NCBI GenBank assembly: GCA_903844645.1 | Contig: CAIMUP010000139.1 | Span: 1 to 49,254, forward strand | Direction: 5' to 3' | Source of the DNA: an uncultured Bacteroidota bacterium | GTDB taxonomy: Bacteria > Bacteroidota > Bacteroidia > AKYH767-A > JABDAW01 | DNA: 49,254 nucleotides | In this document: piece by piece, positions 18,078-26,127 of the stretch | How positions within the stretch are numbered: the stretch's first letter is position 1 | Layout: every line of letters starts with the position of its first letter | The notes under the pieces: model-generated | Seen by the model: only the letters and a program-made list of their open reading frames with translations | Database searches by the model: none | What the model was told of the DNA's origin: nothing | Translations under genes and position numbers: made by a program

Positions 18078-19238
18078 ATGATTACACCACACGGCGGCAT
18101 CCTGATTAATAGGATAGCCGATGAAAAACGAAAAGAGGAATTAGAAAATAAAGCCAAAGGGCTTTATAACCTCCAACTGGAAGATAGATATACTTCCGAC
18201 TTATTGATGATCGCAATCGGCGGTTTCAGCCCCCTCAAAGGATTCATGGGCAAGGCAGATGCCGAAGCAGTAATTAATAAGATGGAACTCGCCAACGGTT
18301 TGGTATGGGCTATCCCAATTTTGCTTCCGGTAAAGGATGGCAACGAGATTTCGGTAGGACAAGAAATTGCACTGACCGATGGTAACGGCACCGTCATCGC
18401 TGTAATGAATGTTACCGAGAAGTTCAGCCTGGACATGGAAAATTACACCACTAAAGTATATAAGACCAACGACCCTGCCCACCCTGGCGTGAAAGCAGTG
18501 TTGGACGGCGGCAACAACTATATAGCAGGAGATATTGAATTGGTCAATCGCCCCGTAGGAGAGAATGTTCAGGAAGAATATAAGTTAGACCCCTCCATGT
18601 CTCGCGCCGAATTCGAGAAACGCGGCTGGAAGACGATCGTAGCCTTCCAAACCCGAAACCCTATTCACCGTGCCCACGAATACCTTTTGAAATGTGCCTT
18701 GGAATCAGTGGACGGGCTGTTCATTCATCCCTTAGTCGGAGAGACTAAGTCAGATGATGTTCCCGCCATGACCCGTATGCAATGCTATCAGGTATTGATG
18801 GACAACTACTTCAACTTAAAGAATACCACTCTGGGCGTGCTGCCTGCCGCCATGCGTTATGCCGGACCGAGAGAAGCCGTTCAGCACATGATTATTAGAA
18901 AGAATTATGGGTGTACACACCTCATCATCGGCAGAGATCATGCTGGTGTAGGGAATTATTATGGAACCTACGAAGCCCAAGAATTAGTGGATACGGTTGC
19001 AGATAAACTCGGCATCGTACCCGTAAAATTTGAACATACATTCTATTGCAAGGCTTGCGGAAATATGGCATCTACGAAGACTTGTCCGCATACCTCCGAA
19101 CACCACGTTATGTTGAGTGGGACTAAGGTCAGGGACATGTTAGCCGCCAGTCAACGACCACCCGTTGAGTTCTCCCGTCCTGAAGTTGCCGATATATTAA
19201 TCGCGTGGGCAACCGGAAAGAGTGAAGTGCCTGCATAG
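18078..19238 (+). CDS. sat: Sulfate adenylyltransferase (ATP sulfurylase)
   Basis: A 386-residue single-chain ATP sulfurylase, making APS and pyrophosphate from sulfate and ATP. The nucleotide-binding motifs are QTRNPIHRAHEYL and IGRDHAGVG. The C-terminal part carries CKACGNMASTKTCPH, a cysteine/histidine cluster seen in bacterial homooligomeric forms, and MLSGTKVRDML. The product is the direct substrate of CysC encoded just before it. No heterodimeric CysD/CysN pair is present. Confidence 0.95.
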   Translation: MITPHGGILINRIADEKRKEELENKAKGLYNLQLEDRYTSDLLMIAIGGFSPLKGFMGKADAEAVINKMELANGLVWAIPILLPVKDGNEISVGQEIALTDGNGTVIAVMNVTEKFSLDMENYTTKVYKTNDPAHPGVKAVLDGGNNYIAGDIELVNRPVGENVQEEYKLDPSMSRAEFEKRGWKTIVAFQTRNPIHRAHEYLLKCALESVDGLFIHPLVGETKSDDVPAMTRMQCYQVLMDNYFNLKNTTLGVLPAAMRYAGPREAVQHMIIRKNYGCTHLIIGRDHAGVGNYYGTYEAQELVDTVADKLGIVPVKFEHTFYCKACGNMASTKTCPHTSEHHVMLSGTKVRDMLAASQRPPVEFSRPEVADILIAWATGKSEVPA

Positions 19239-19244
19239 TATTTC

Positions 19245-20078
19245 TTGATGGGGCTTGATTCACTTTTGTATTGCGCCATCCAATGTGCTATTCAGGCAGG
19301 AGAGGCAATCATGGGTGTTTATAATTCAGAGATTTTGGTGGAGTTCAAGGAAGATAACAGTCCATTGACTCTGGCAGATAAGCAAGCGAATGAAGTCATC
19401 ACAAACTTATTAAAAGAAACCCCCTACCCTATCCTTAGCGAAGAAGGAAAATCCATCCCATACTCCGAACGGAAAGACTGGGAACGCTTCTGGTTAGTGG
19501 ATCCATTGGATGGGACTAAAGAGTTCATTAAAAGGAACGGGGAATTCACCGTGAACATCGCCTTGATAGAAAACGGTGTGCCCATTCTCGGCGTTATCTA
19601 CGTGCCGGTTACGGACTGTCTTTACTTTTCAACCAAGGAGCGCGGGGCATACATCGTGAATGATCATAATCTCGACTTCGAGTTTGAATTGCAGATTAAT
19701 AACCCCGACGAACCGAACGAAATGAAGATATTAAAACATAGCGGCACGAAGCTTCCGATGAAGCACAATACTAGACCCTTCACCGCGGTTGCCAGTCGGT
19801 CGCATCTCTCTGCCGAAACCGAATCTTTCATCAATACTTTGAAAGAAAAGCATGGACAAGTTGAGCTGATTTCTTCCGGTAGTTCCCTCAAGCTCTGCAT
19901 TGTGGCAGAAGGCAAGGCGGATGTCTATCCTCGCTTAGCCCCAACGATGGAATGGGATACCGCTGCCGGTCATGCCATCGCGGAAGCTGCAGGAAAGCAA
20001 GTGTTGGATTATACAACGGGCATGCCACTGACTTATAACAAAGAAAATTTATTAAACCCCTCCTTCATCGTACAATAA
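19245..20078 (+). CDS. cysQ: 3'(2'),5'-bisphosphate nucleotidase
   Basis: 277 residues, inositol-monophosphatase superfamily. The metal-binding motifs are present: SEEGK for the first acid, WLVDPLDGTKEFI for the DxxDGT loop and MEWDTAAGHAIAEAAG for WDxAAxxAI. It removes the 3'-phosphate from PAP, the by-product of PAPS-using enzymes, preventing feedback toxicity. It begins 6 nt after sat, which links it to the PAPS made by the first two genes. Confidence 0.94.
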   Translation: MMGLDSLLYCAIQCAIQAGEAIMGVYNSEILVEFKEDNSPLTLADKQANEVITNLLKETPYPILSEEGKSIPYSERKDWERFWLVDPLDGTKEFIKRNGEFTVNIALIENGVPILGVIYVPVTDCLYFSTKERGAYIVNDHNLDFEFELQINNPDEPNEMKILKHSGTKLPMKHNTRPFTAVASRSHLSAETESFINTLKEKHGQVELISSGSSLKLCIVAEGKADVYPRLAPTMEWDTAAGHAIAEAAGKQVLDYTTGMPLTYNKENLLNPSFIVQ

Positions 20079-20090
20079 TAACCTTAAACC

Positions 20091-20762
20091 ATGAACAGAA
20101 TATTCAAAGCGATTATCCGAAGAATCAAATCCTTGTTCCTATCCTCCACCGCCAAACGCCACGGCTTGGTGGGGCAACCGGAATTGTGGAAAATCAAACG
20201 CGATTTCCAGATCAATTACCTGCAAGCGGTCGGCTTAAAGCCCCATCATTACCTGGTGGATATTGGTTGCGGAACGCTGCGGGGCGGCATTCCGTTGATC
20301 GCTTACTTAGAACCTAAACATTATTACGGTATCGAGTTCCGCGACTTTGTTTTGGAGGAGGGAAGGAAGGAATTAAAGGAAAATAACCTCGAAAACAAAG
20401 CCCCCGTTCTGTTGGTTTCAAAAGATTTGAACACCTTGGATATGGATAACAAGTTCGACTACCTGTGGGCGTTCTCGGTGATGATTCACATGAAGGATGA
20501 GATTGCCGATGCCTGCCTTTCGATGGTCAGCAAGCACCTAAAATCGGGCGGAAGCTACTATGCCAATGTCAATATCGGTGAATGGGCAGAGGGTAACTGG
20601 GAAGGGTTCCCGGTGGTCTGTCGCAGCCTCCAATTTTATCAAACAATGGCTGCAAAATACAACCTCTTGGTGGAAGATGTTGACGATTTGAAATCGTTAG
20701 GACACGATACCGGCATCGAAAAGCAAGACAGCCAACGGATGCTTCGGTTTTATAAGTCATAA
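20091..20762 (+). CDS. Class I SAM-dependent methyltransferase
   Basis: 223 residues with a Rossmann methyltransferase core: motif I VDIGCGTLRGGIPLIAYL, motif II around YYGIEFRDFVLEEG, and FDYLWAFSVMIHMKDE for motif IV. The N-terminal RIKSLFLSSTAKRHGLVGQPELW is typical of the small-molecule or glycan methyltransferases found with exopolysaccharide genes. It follows cysQ by 12 nt, so it is likely in the same operon. Its substrate is unknown; a sulfated or methylated cell-surface glycan is one inference. Ends at a weak terminator. Confidence 0.85.
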   Translation: MNRIFKAIIRRIKSLFLSSTAKRHGLVGQPELWKIKRDFQINYLQAVGLKPHHYLVDIGCGTLRGGIPLIAYLEPKHYYGIEFRDFVLEEGRKELKENNLENKAPVLLVSKDLNTLDMDNKFDYLWAFSVMIHMKDEIADACLSMVSKHLKSGGSYYANVNIGEWAEGNWEGFPVVCRSLQFYQTMAAKYNLLVEDVDDLKSLGHDTGIEKQDSQRMLRFYKS

Positions 20763-20774
20763 ACTCCTTTTCGG

Positions 20775-20798
20775 CAGCTATTTTAAGGCTGATTTTTT
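20775..20798 (+). terminator. Weak terminator after the sulfate operon
   Basis: A short stem CAGC/GCTG with a 9-nt loop is followed by ATTTTTT, 12 nt after the methyltransferase stop. Confidence 0.4.
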
Positions 20799-20817
20799 CA
20801 CTTTGTAATGAAATCCT

Positions 20818-21031
20818 TAAAAAGATAGCTCCTGTACCTACAGGTATTGCTCCGATACCTTGAGGTATTGCTCCTGTACCTAAAGGTATTACTCCGATAC
20901 CTACAGGTATTGCTCCGATACCTTAAGGTTTTGCTCCTGTACCTACAGGTATTGCTCCGATACCTACAGGTATTGCCCCGATACCTAAAGGTATTACTCC
21001 GATACCTACAGGTATTGGAGCTATCTTTTTA
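20818..21031. repeat. 21-bp array, 9 copies, bracketed by 15-bp perfect inverted repeats
   Basis: Nine units of exactly 21 bp run from 20828 to 21016, each with the dyad ATACCTACAGGTAT or a close variant (CCTNNAGG core). TAAAAAGATAGCTCC (20818-20832) and its exact reverse complement GGAGCTATCTTTTTA (21017-21031) enclose them; the left arm overlaps the first unit. The block ends 97 bp before the promoter at 21128 of the next orphan gene. No gene is present in 20763-21192. Confidence 0.95.
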
Positions 21032-21127
21032 CATTAATTGGGGCTGGGAACAGGTAGTCTCTAAGAAATGAAGGGGAATCGTTTGATGAATTCAGGGATT
21101 CCCAAAGTATCTAACCGATAATTAAAG

Positions 21128-21135
21128 TATCTTTG
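21128..21135 (+). promoter_or_regulatory. -7 box that sets the start of the 21193 gene
   Basis: TATCTTTG followed by CGCC. An in-frame upstream start at 21133 would lie inside this box, so the ATG at 21193 is preferred. Confidence 0.6.
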
Positions 21136-21192
21136 CGCCTCGAAATGAGAGATGGGCTTTCATGGGTTATTAAATTCTATAAAATAAATCAA

Positions 21193-22110
21193 ATGAAAGA
21201 AGAAGCAAAAGTATTGCAAAGTTGCCCTACCGGAATGTACATGGGTACCGGAGAAGTGGAAGGGTATAGCATCGTGATGCTGCCCGAACAAGATGCCGTG
21301 TATTATCGCCGTAAAGATGCCTTGGAAAGTGCAGGGCGTACCGCCACGCATAATGCTTTGATGAGGGCGTATGAAGTGGCGAAAGATAAAGCTCCGAATT
21401 GTGGCGATTGTATTCCGACGATTTCGATAGTTTTATCCTCGTCAATGGAGGAAAAACCTTACACCGAGGCGACGCCGATAGCAGGTCTTCCTCACGCCGC
21501 CCAGCACATGATTCCGAAGGTAGCCCCAGGTACTAAATACAGGATTATCGTGGTTTCCGTAACCTGGACAGCCCGCTGGGTGTGTCTGCCGACCGAAGGC
21601 ATTGAATTTGCACCTAATGACGGCGTGGTACCGAGTGGACAGAAGATTTATATCGGCAATCAGGCATTCGATTTTGGTGCTCCCCAACCCTCTCGGCATA
21701 ACACCGTTTCGATGCAATCCAAGTACGATCAAGCCGATCAATCGCGCATCAAAGAAGAAACCTTTTTAAGCAGAGCCGATGAACAAATCCGTGCTATGGG
21801 ACCGCAAGTAATGGCGAAAATGTGGGCTGAATTAGAGAATGCAATCCTACACCTGCCGAAGTGCCCTCCCGAATGCAATAACAGCGATATGTCCATCACC
21901 ATCGGCTACCCGAAACCATTCTTGATTTCTTATAAAAAGAGAGTGAAAAAGATAGATACCCCGGGCTATGAAATGGTGGATGGGAATTATCAGCAAGTAA
22001 CGAAATTGGTTGACTCCACCAGTTTTGAAATTTTAGGCGAATGGAGCTGGTCGGTACAGCGGAACTGCGTGGCTAATGATAATAAAAAGAAGAAAGCAGA
22101 CGCTTCCTGA
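21193..22110 (+). CDS. Orphan protein, unknown function
   Basis: 305 residues with no signal peptide and no domain I recognise. The N-terminal half is helix then strand (YEVAKDKAPNCGDCIPTISIVLSSS), with a CGDC pair. The middle is strand-rich (KYRIIVVSVTWTARWVCLP, GQKIYIGNQAFDFG). A helical piece (MGPQVMAKMWAELENAILHLPKC) leads to CPPECNNSDMSITIGYPKPFLISYKKRVKKI and a lysine-rich tail. Several cysteines (CGDC, KCPPEC) suggest a metal site or disulfides, but this is a guess. The gene lies between two 21-bp arrays (20818-21031 and 22250-22564). Confidence 0.65.
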   Translation: MKEEAKVLQSCPTGMYMGTGEVEGYSIVMLPEQDAVYYRRKDALESAGRTATHNALMRAYEVAKDKAPNCGDCIPTISIVLSSSMEEKPYTEATPIAGLPHAAQHMIPKVAPGTKYRIIVVSVTWTARWVCLPTEGIEFAPNDGVVPSGQKIYIGNQAFDFGAPQPSRHNTVSMQSKYDQADQSRIKEETFLSRADEQIRAMGPQVMAKMWAELENAILHLPKCPPECNNSDMSITIGYPKPFLISYKKRVKKIDTPGYEMVDGNYQQVTKLVDSTSFEILGEWSWSVQRNCVANDNKKKKADAS

Positions 22111-22249
22111 AGTTGATTAGAAGAAAGACGGTTTCATCCGAGATTCCCGAGATACCGACCGCTATCTCCCGATATAGCGATTGCTATTTAGCGAAATCGG
22201 AGAAGGGATTGGGGAAGATGGAGTAGAAGATTGGGTGTGGAGCGCATTT

Positions 22250-22564
22250 ACGTTGGTGTTGAAGCCATTCACGTTAGTACAGAAGCCATTCACGTTAGTA
22301 TGGAATGCATTCATGTTAGTACAGAACCCATTTACGTTAGTACAGAATGCATTCACGTTAATACAGAATGCATTTACGTTAGTACAGAATGCATTCAGGT
22401 TACTACGGAATGCATTCAGGTTACTACGGAATGCGTTTAGTTAACTACGGAATGCATTCAGGTTACTACGGAATGCATTCAGGTTACTATGGAATGCATT
22501 CAGGTTACTACGGAATGCGTTTAGTTAACTACGGAATGCGTTTAGTTAACTACGGAATGCGTTT
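22250..22564. repeat. 21-bp direct-repeat array, 15 copies in two sub-blocks
   Basis: Fifteen exact 21-bp units plus a partial one before them. Copies 1-7 use a GTTAGTACAGAA type, and copies 8-15 a GGTTACTACGGAA type with GTTAAC variants. Most contain the perfect palindrome GAATGCATTC. Identity is higher within a block than between blocks, which points to local expansion. The array ends about 120 bp before the TAGTTTTG promoter (22686-22693) of the next gene. The rest of 22111-22727 holds no gene. Confidence 0.95.
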
Positions 22565-22727
22565 AGTGCGGTTTTTAGTTAAAATTTGACGTGTTTTAGT
22601 TAAAGTTTTAACATTTGGAGGGAATGGGTTTTGGGGAAGGAAGTGGTTTTGGTTTTGGAGGAGAGGTTTTATTCGGGAGGATTTGTAGTTTTGCGGGGTG
22701 AAAAAGAAAACCTAAAAGGATAAATGT

Positions 22728-23399
22728 ATGGTAAGAAATTTAGTAATAGTCTTTATAGTATGTTTTATTAGTAACCAAACATTTGCTCAAAAGTGTGATT
22801 TGCCATGGTTTGCTTATTACCCATTTGATACTATAGGTTGTCAAAAATCTTCCGGAAGTATTAATCAGTTTAAAGCAACAACTTTTGTTGATACTATTCA
22901 TTTACGAGCACAACAGAATATTTCAATAGAGGATTACAGAATGGAATTTGGTGCGGATACATCACTTTATAGTGATGGCTTAAAAAGTATAGATACGATT
23001 CCTTCAAGTGGTTTTTCATTTTATTCTCCTCATATAGGGCTTGGTGTTAAATTTAATAAAGGAAAGTATCTTAAACACCTTAATTTTAGTGAAGATACTT
23101 GTAAAATTTGGGAGGTAGATTTTGATGACAATGGCACACTTGTAAGGCTTTTTGATTGTGATTATAGTAAATCCGATCATTGTTATTCAAGGTACTATGA
23201 TGAAGGAAAATTATATATTGAAACTATTTATATCCCAACACAATTTTATAAAGGTACTGTTAATAAAAACCTTCCTGGTTACCAACAACGAAGGCTAAAT
23301 TGGCTAAAAGAAGTTTTTTATAAAGATGATGGGACAGTAGATTACGAGAGGATTTATAAAGATGATGGAACATCTGAATATAAGTTTTATAATAAATGA
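22728..23399 (+). CDS. Secreted protein of unknown function
   Basis: 223 residues with a signal peptide (MVRNLVIVFIVCFISNQTFAQ). The mature part has phrases such as YFPFDTIGCQ-like strands, EVDFDDNGTLVRLFDCDY, YYDEGKLYIETIYIP, EVFYKDDGTVDYERIYKDDG and TSEYKFYNK. The repeated D-D-G-T turns resemble MORN- or toxin-antitoxin-type beta-repeat phrases (xxYDDxGxxxxxxxY). No catalytic motif is seen. More AT-rich than the housekeeping genes. It has its own promoter and lies downstream of the 15-copy array. Confidence 0.65.
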   Translation: MVRNLVIVFIVCFISNQTFAQKCDLPWFAYYPFDTIGCQKSSGSINQFKATTFVDTIHLRAQQNISIEDYRMEFGADTSLYSDGLKSIDTIPSSGFSFYSPHIGLGVKFNKGKYLKHLNFSEDTCKIWEVDFDDNGTLVRLFDCDYSKSDHCYSRYYDEGKLYIETIYIPTQFYKGTVNKNLPGYQQRRLNWLKEVFYKDDGTVDYERIYKDDGTSEYKFYNK

Positions 23400-23426
23400 T
23401 AGAATATTATTGAGTCTTAAATTTTT

Positions 23427-23727
23427 CATCCTCCTTTTATGATTGCTCCCCTCTTGCGGGCAGCAATAAAAGGAGGGTGAAAGGAAAGGTCGTCCCGCTG
23501 GGACTTTGGAGCATTTGATTAATTGATTGTTTCTACCAAAAGGTCGCCCCTACGGGGCTTTAGTGTGATGAGATGTTGTTTATTTTCTACAAACATGCCA
23601 CCCCTACGGGGTTTTGAGGGTTGTTAAGGAATTTGTTTTCTATTATGATTTCGTCCCTAACGGGACTTTGTTTACATGTTTTCCTTTTATGATTGCTCCG
23701 CTCTTGCGGGCAACAATAAAAGGAGGA
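23427..23727. repeat. Cluster of REP-like palindromes (families A and C)
   Basis: Two family A hairpins (23427-23479 and 23681-23727), each CCTTTTATGATTGCTCC-(C/G)CTCTTGCGGGCA(G/A)CAATAAAAGG in outline, enclose four short palindromes of family C. The family C sites start at 23491, 23545, 23599 and 23652 (core CGCCCCTACGGGG), with successive steps of 54, 54 and 53 bp. TTTCTAC precedes the family C copies at 23545 and 23599. These look like dispersed small palindromic elements, possibly mobilised in trans. No gene is present in 23400-23863. Confidence 0.75.
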
Positions 23728-23863
23728 TGATTATTATCTTCGTCGTGCTTGAAATATTCGTTGCCTGTGGTATCAAAAACAGCATCTACACAGGTGCTCT
23801 GTATTCTCCCTTTTTCTATTTCCTGATTGATTTCTATTTTTGCCGCTTACAAAAATCTAAAAG

Positions 23864-25003
23864 ATGAAATTCGGAACCAAAACAATTCATGCTGGGTTAG
23901 AACCTGACCCCTCGACAGGAGCGATCATGACGCCTATCTTTCAAACCTCTACCTATGTTCAAGCTGCTCCAGGCGATCATAAAGGTTATGAATATTCTCG
24001 CACCCAAAACCCCACTCGATCAGCCTTGCAGAACAACTTGGCTGCTTTGGAGAATGGGAAGTTTGGCTTGTGTTTTAGCAGCGGTATGGGTGCTACGGAT
24101 GCTGTTGCGAAATTGTTGAAGCCTGGTGATGAGGTGATTTCTACCAATGATTTGTATGGTGGAACGTATCGGATATTTACTAAGATATTTGCGAATTATG
24201 GGATTAAGTTTCACTTTATTCACATGGAGAATATTGGGGACATCGAGAAGTATGTCAATAAGAATACGAAGATGATTTGGGTGGAAACGCCTACGAATCC
24301 GATGTTGAATATTATAGATATTGCGGGTGCCGTTGCGATTGGTAAGAAACATAATTTGATAACGGTGGTAGATAATACTTTTGCATCTCCTTACCTCCAG
24401 AACCCTTTGGACATGGGCGTTGACATCGTGTTACATTCTGTTACAAAATATATCGGCGGACATTCTGATGTCGTGATGGGAGCATTGGTTTTGAATGATG
24501 AAACATTGGCTGCGCAATTAGCTTTCATTCAAAATAGTTGTGGAGCAGTATCAGGTCCTCAAGATTGCTTTTTGGTATTAAGAGGGATTAAAACATTACA
24601 TCTTCGAATGCAACGACATTGCGAAAATGGGAAAGCGATAGCCGCCTTTTTAGTGAATCATCCCATGGTTGGCAATGTTTATTATCCAGGCTTAACTAAT
24701 CATCCCAACCATGCCATTGCCAAAAAACAAATGAGAGATTTTGGAGGAATGATGTCATTCAGTTTGAAAGATAATTCGATAGATGCTGCGATGAAAGTTT
24801 TGTCTAATACACAATTATTTTCTTTAGCAGAATCTCTGGGTGGTGTTGAATCATTAATAGGTCATCCAGCCACCATGACGCATGCTTCCATCCCAAAAGA
24901 AGAACGTGAAAAGAGTGGTGTTACTGATTCTTTAATACGTTTGAGCGTAGGTGTTGAGGATATAGAAGATTTGATAGAAGACTTATCTAATGCCCTCGCC
25001 TAA
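23864..25003 (+). CDS. Cystathionine gamma-synthase / gamma-lyase family PLP enzyme
   Basis: 379 residues of the Cys/Met-metabolism fold-type I family. Signatures are YEYSRTQNPTR, FSSGMGATDA (phosphate loop), ETPTNPMLNIIDI, VVDNTFASPYLQNP and the PLP lysine Lys195 in HSVTKYIGGHSDVVMG, with SLGGVESLIGHPATMTHASIP near the end. Sequence alone does not separate synthase (methionine branch) from lyase (cysteine production). It follows a TATTTTTG promoter (23835-23842) and ends at a terminator at 25025. Its proximity to the sulfate operon is suggestive, but it is not in that operon. Confidence 0.92.
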   Translation: MKFGTKTIHAGLEPDPSTGAIMTPIFQTSTYVQAAPGDHKGYEYSRTQNPTRSALQNNLAALENGKFGLCFSSGMGATDAVAKLLKPGDEVISTNDLYGGTYRIFTKIFANYGIKFHFIHMENIGDIEKYVNKNTKMIWVETPTNPMLNIIDIAGAVAIGKKHNLITVVDNTFASPYLQNPLDMGVDIVLHSVTKYIGGHSDVVMGALVLNDETLAAQLAFIQNSCGAVSGPQDCFLVLRGIKTLHLRMQRHCENGKAIAAFLVNHPMVGNVYYPGLTNHPNHAIAKKQMRDFGGMMSFSLKDNSIDAAMKVLSNTQLFSLAESLGGVESLIGHPATMTHASIPKEEREKSGVTDSLIRLSVGVEDIEDLIEDLSNALA

Positions 25004-25024
25004 TGGAGCAATTAAATATCATTG

Positions 25025-25057
25025 AAAAGCGAGGGTGATGCCTTCGCTTTTTTTATT
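25025..25057 (+). terminator. Rho-independent terminator
   Basis: AAAGCGAGG and CCTTCGCTTT pair around GTGATG and are followed by TTTTATTT, about 20 bases after the stop of the PLP enzyme. Confidence 0.7.
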
Positions 25058-25068
25058 TGAGATAGATT

Positions 25069-26127
25069 ATGAAAACAAATAGAACTATAGTTCTTTTAAC
25101 TCCGGGATTTCCCGAAAATGAACAGGATACTACCTGTACGACTTTCTTGCAAGATTATGTCTTGTCGTTCAAACAGCTTTATCCTGAAATAGATTTAAAG
25201 ATAATCAGCTTTCAATATCCCTTTAATAAAGGGGATTATAAATGGAACTCTATTTCTGTTTATAGTGCAGGTGGAAGAAATACAAAATACTTTAATCGTC
25301 TCTTAACATGGATGCGAGTTTGGCGACAACTGTCAAAAATCAATAAAGAGACTAAAATTATTACGCTGCACAGCTTTTGGTTGACTGAATGTTCCTTGAT
25401 TGCTCAATGGTTTGGAAGAATTTATAACATCAAACATATAGGATATATTATTGGGCAGGATGCTAAAAAGGGCAATAAATACCTTAGACTCCTTAATTTG
25501 AAAAAGATAATACTTGTGGCAATAACAGAACATACAAGTAAAGAATTCTACAATTCAACGTCACATTTGGTCAACAGAATTATTCCGTTTGGATTGAATA
25601 CAGATAAGATAAAATTCCCAAAGAATGGCAATCGTAAAATTGACATTCTTGGTGTAGGTTCCCTCATCCCTCTTAAGCAATTTGATTTGTTTATAGATAT
25701 AATTAAAGAACTTAAAAAAGATTTTCCTTCAATAGAAAGCTGTATCGTCGGGCATGGTATTGAATATGATTCGTTATTAAAAAAGATAAACGATAATAAT
25801 CTCGATTCAAACATCAAATTACTAAAAGATCTTCCGCACAAGGAAGTATTTGCTATGATGAACGAAAGCAAAATTCTTCTACACACTTCATCTTATGAAG
25901 GGCAAGGAATGGTAATGATGGAAGCCTTAGCCTGTGGGATGACAGTTGTTTGTTTTGATGTTGGGAGAGTTCTTTCTAATGAAAAAATGTTTGTTTGTAT
26001 GGACAAAGAAATGATGTTGCTCAAATTGAAAGAGTTGTTGTCAAACGATGACTTTAATTTCGATCCTATCGAGCTTCAAACAATGGATAATACGGTGAAA
26101 ATTTTTGCAAAGATTTATGAGATATAA
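25069..26127 (+). CDS. Glycosyltransferase family 4 protein
   Basis: 352 residues with GT-B fold features. The N-terminal domain has VLLTPGFPENEQDTTCTTF and TLHSFWLTECSLIAQWF. The C-terminal GT4 domain has GVGSLIPLKQFDLFIDIIKEL, CIVGHG and LLHTSSYEGQGMVMMEALACGMTVV, the EGxGxxxxEAxxxG donor-binding motif. It is expected to transfer a sugar from a nucleotide-sugar donor onto a growing surface glycan on the cytoplasmic side. First gene of a three-gene glycan cassette; its end overlaps the flippase start by 11 nt. More AT-rich than the surrounding housekeeping genes. Confidence 0.9.
   Translation: MKTNRTIVLLTPGFPENEQDTTCTTFLQDYVLSFKQLYPEIDLKIISFQYPFNKGDYKWNSISVYSAGGRNTKYFNRLLTWMRVWRQLSKINKETKIITLHSFWLTECSLIAQWFGRIYNIKHIGYIIGQDAKKGNKYLRLLNLKKIILVAITEHTSKEFYNSTSHLVNRIIPFGLNTDKIKFPKNGNRKIDILGVGSLIPLKQFDLFIDIIKELKKDFPSIESCIVGHGIEYDSLLKKINDNNLDSNIKLLKDLPHKEVFAMMNESKILLHTSSYEGQGMVMMEALACGMTVVCFDVGRVLSNEKMFVCMDKEMMLLKLKELLSNDDFNFDPIELQTMDNTVKIFAKIYEI

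Noticed and set aside
22162-22589. Overlapping open frames on both strands in the 22-kb array
   Set aside because: They consist only of 7-residue repeats, occur in several frames at once and are explained by a stop-free unit divisible by three. The same applies to frames over the arrays at 4.3, 30.9, 34.4, 41.4 and 45.4 kb.
23491-23665. CRISPR with 54-bp period
   Set aside because: Repeats are short, imperfect palindromes, only four copies, variable at both ends, with no cas genes.
23728-23863. SAM riboswitch before the cystathionine gene
   Set aside because: The leader after the TATTTTTG box is only about 20 nt and shows no conserved riboswitch core or terminator.
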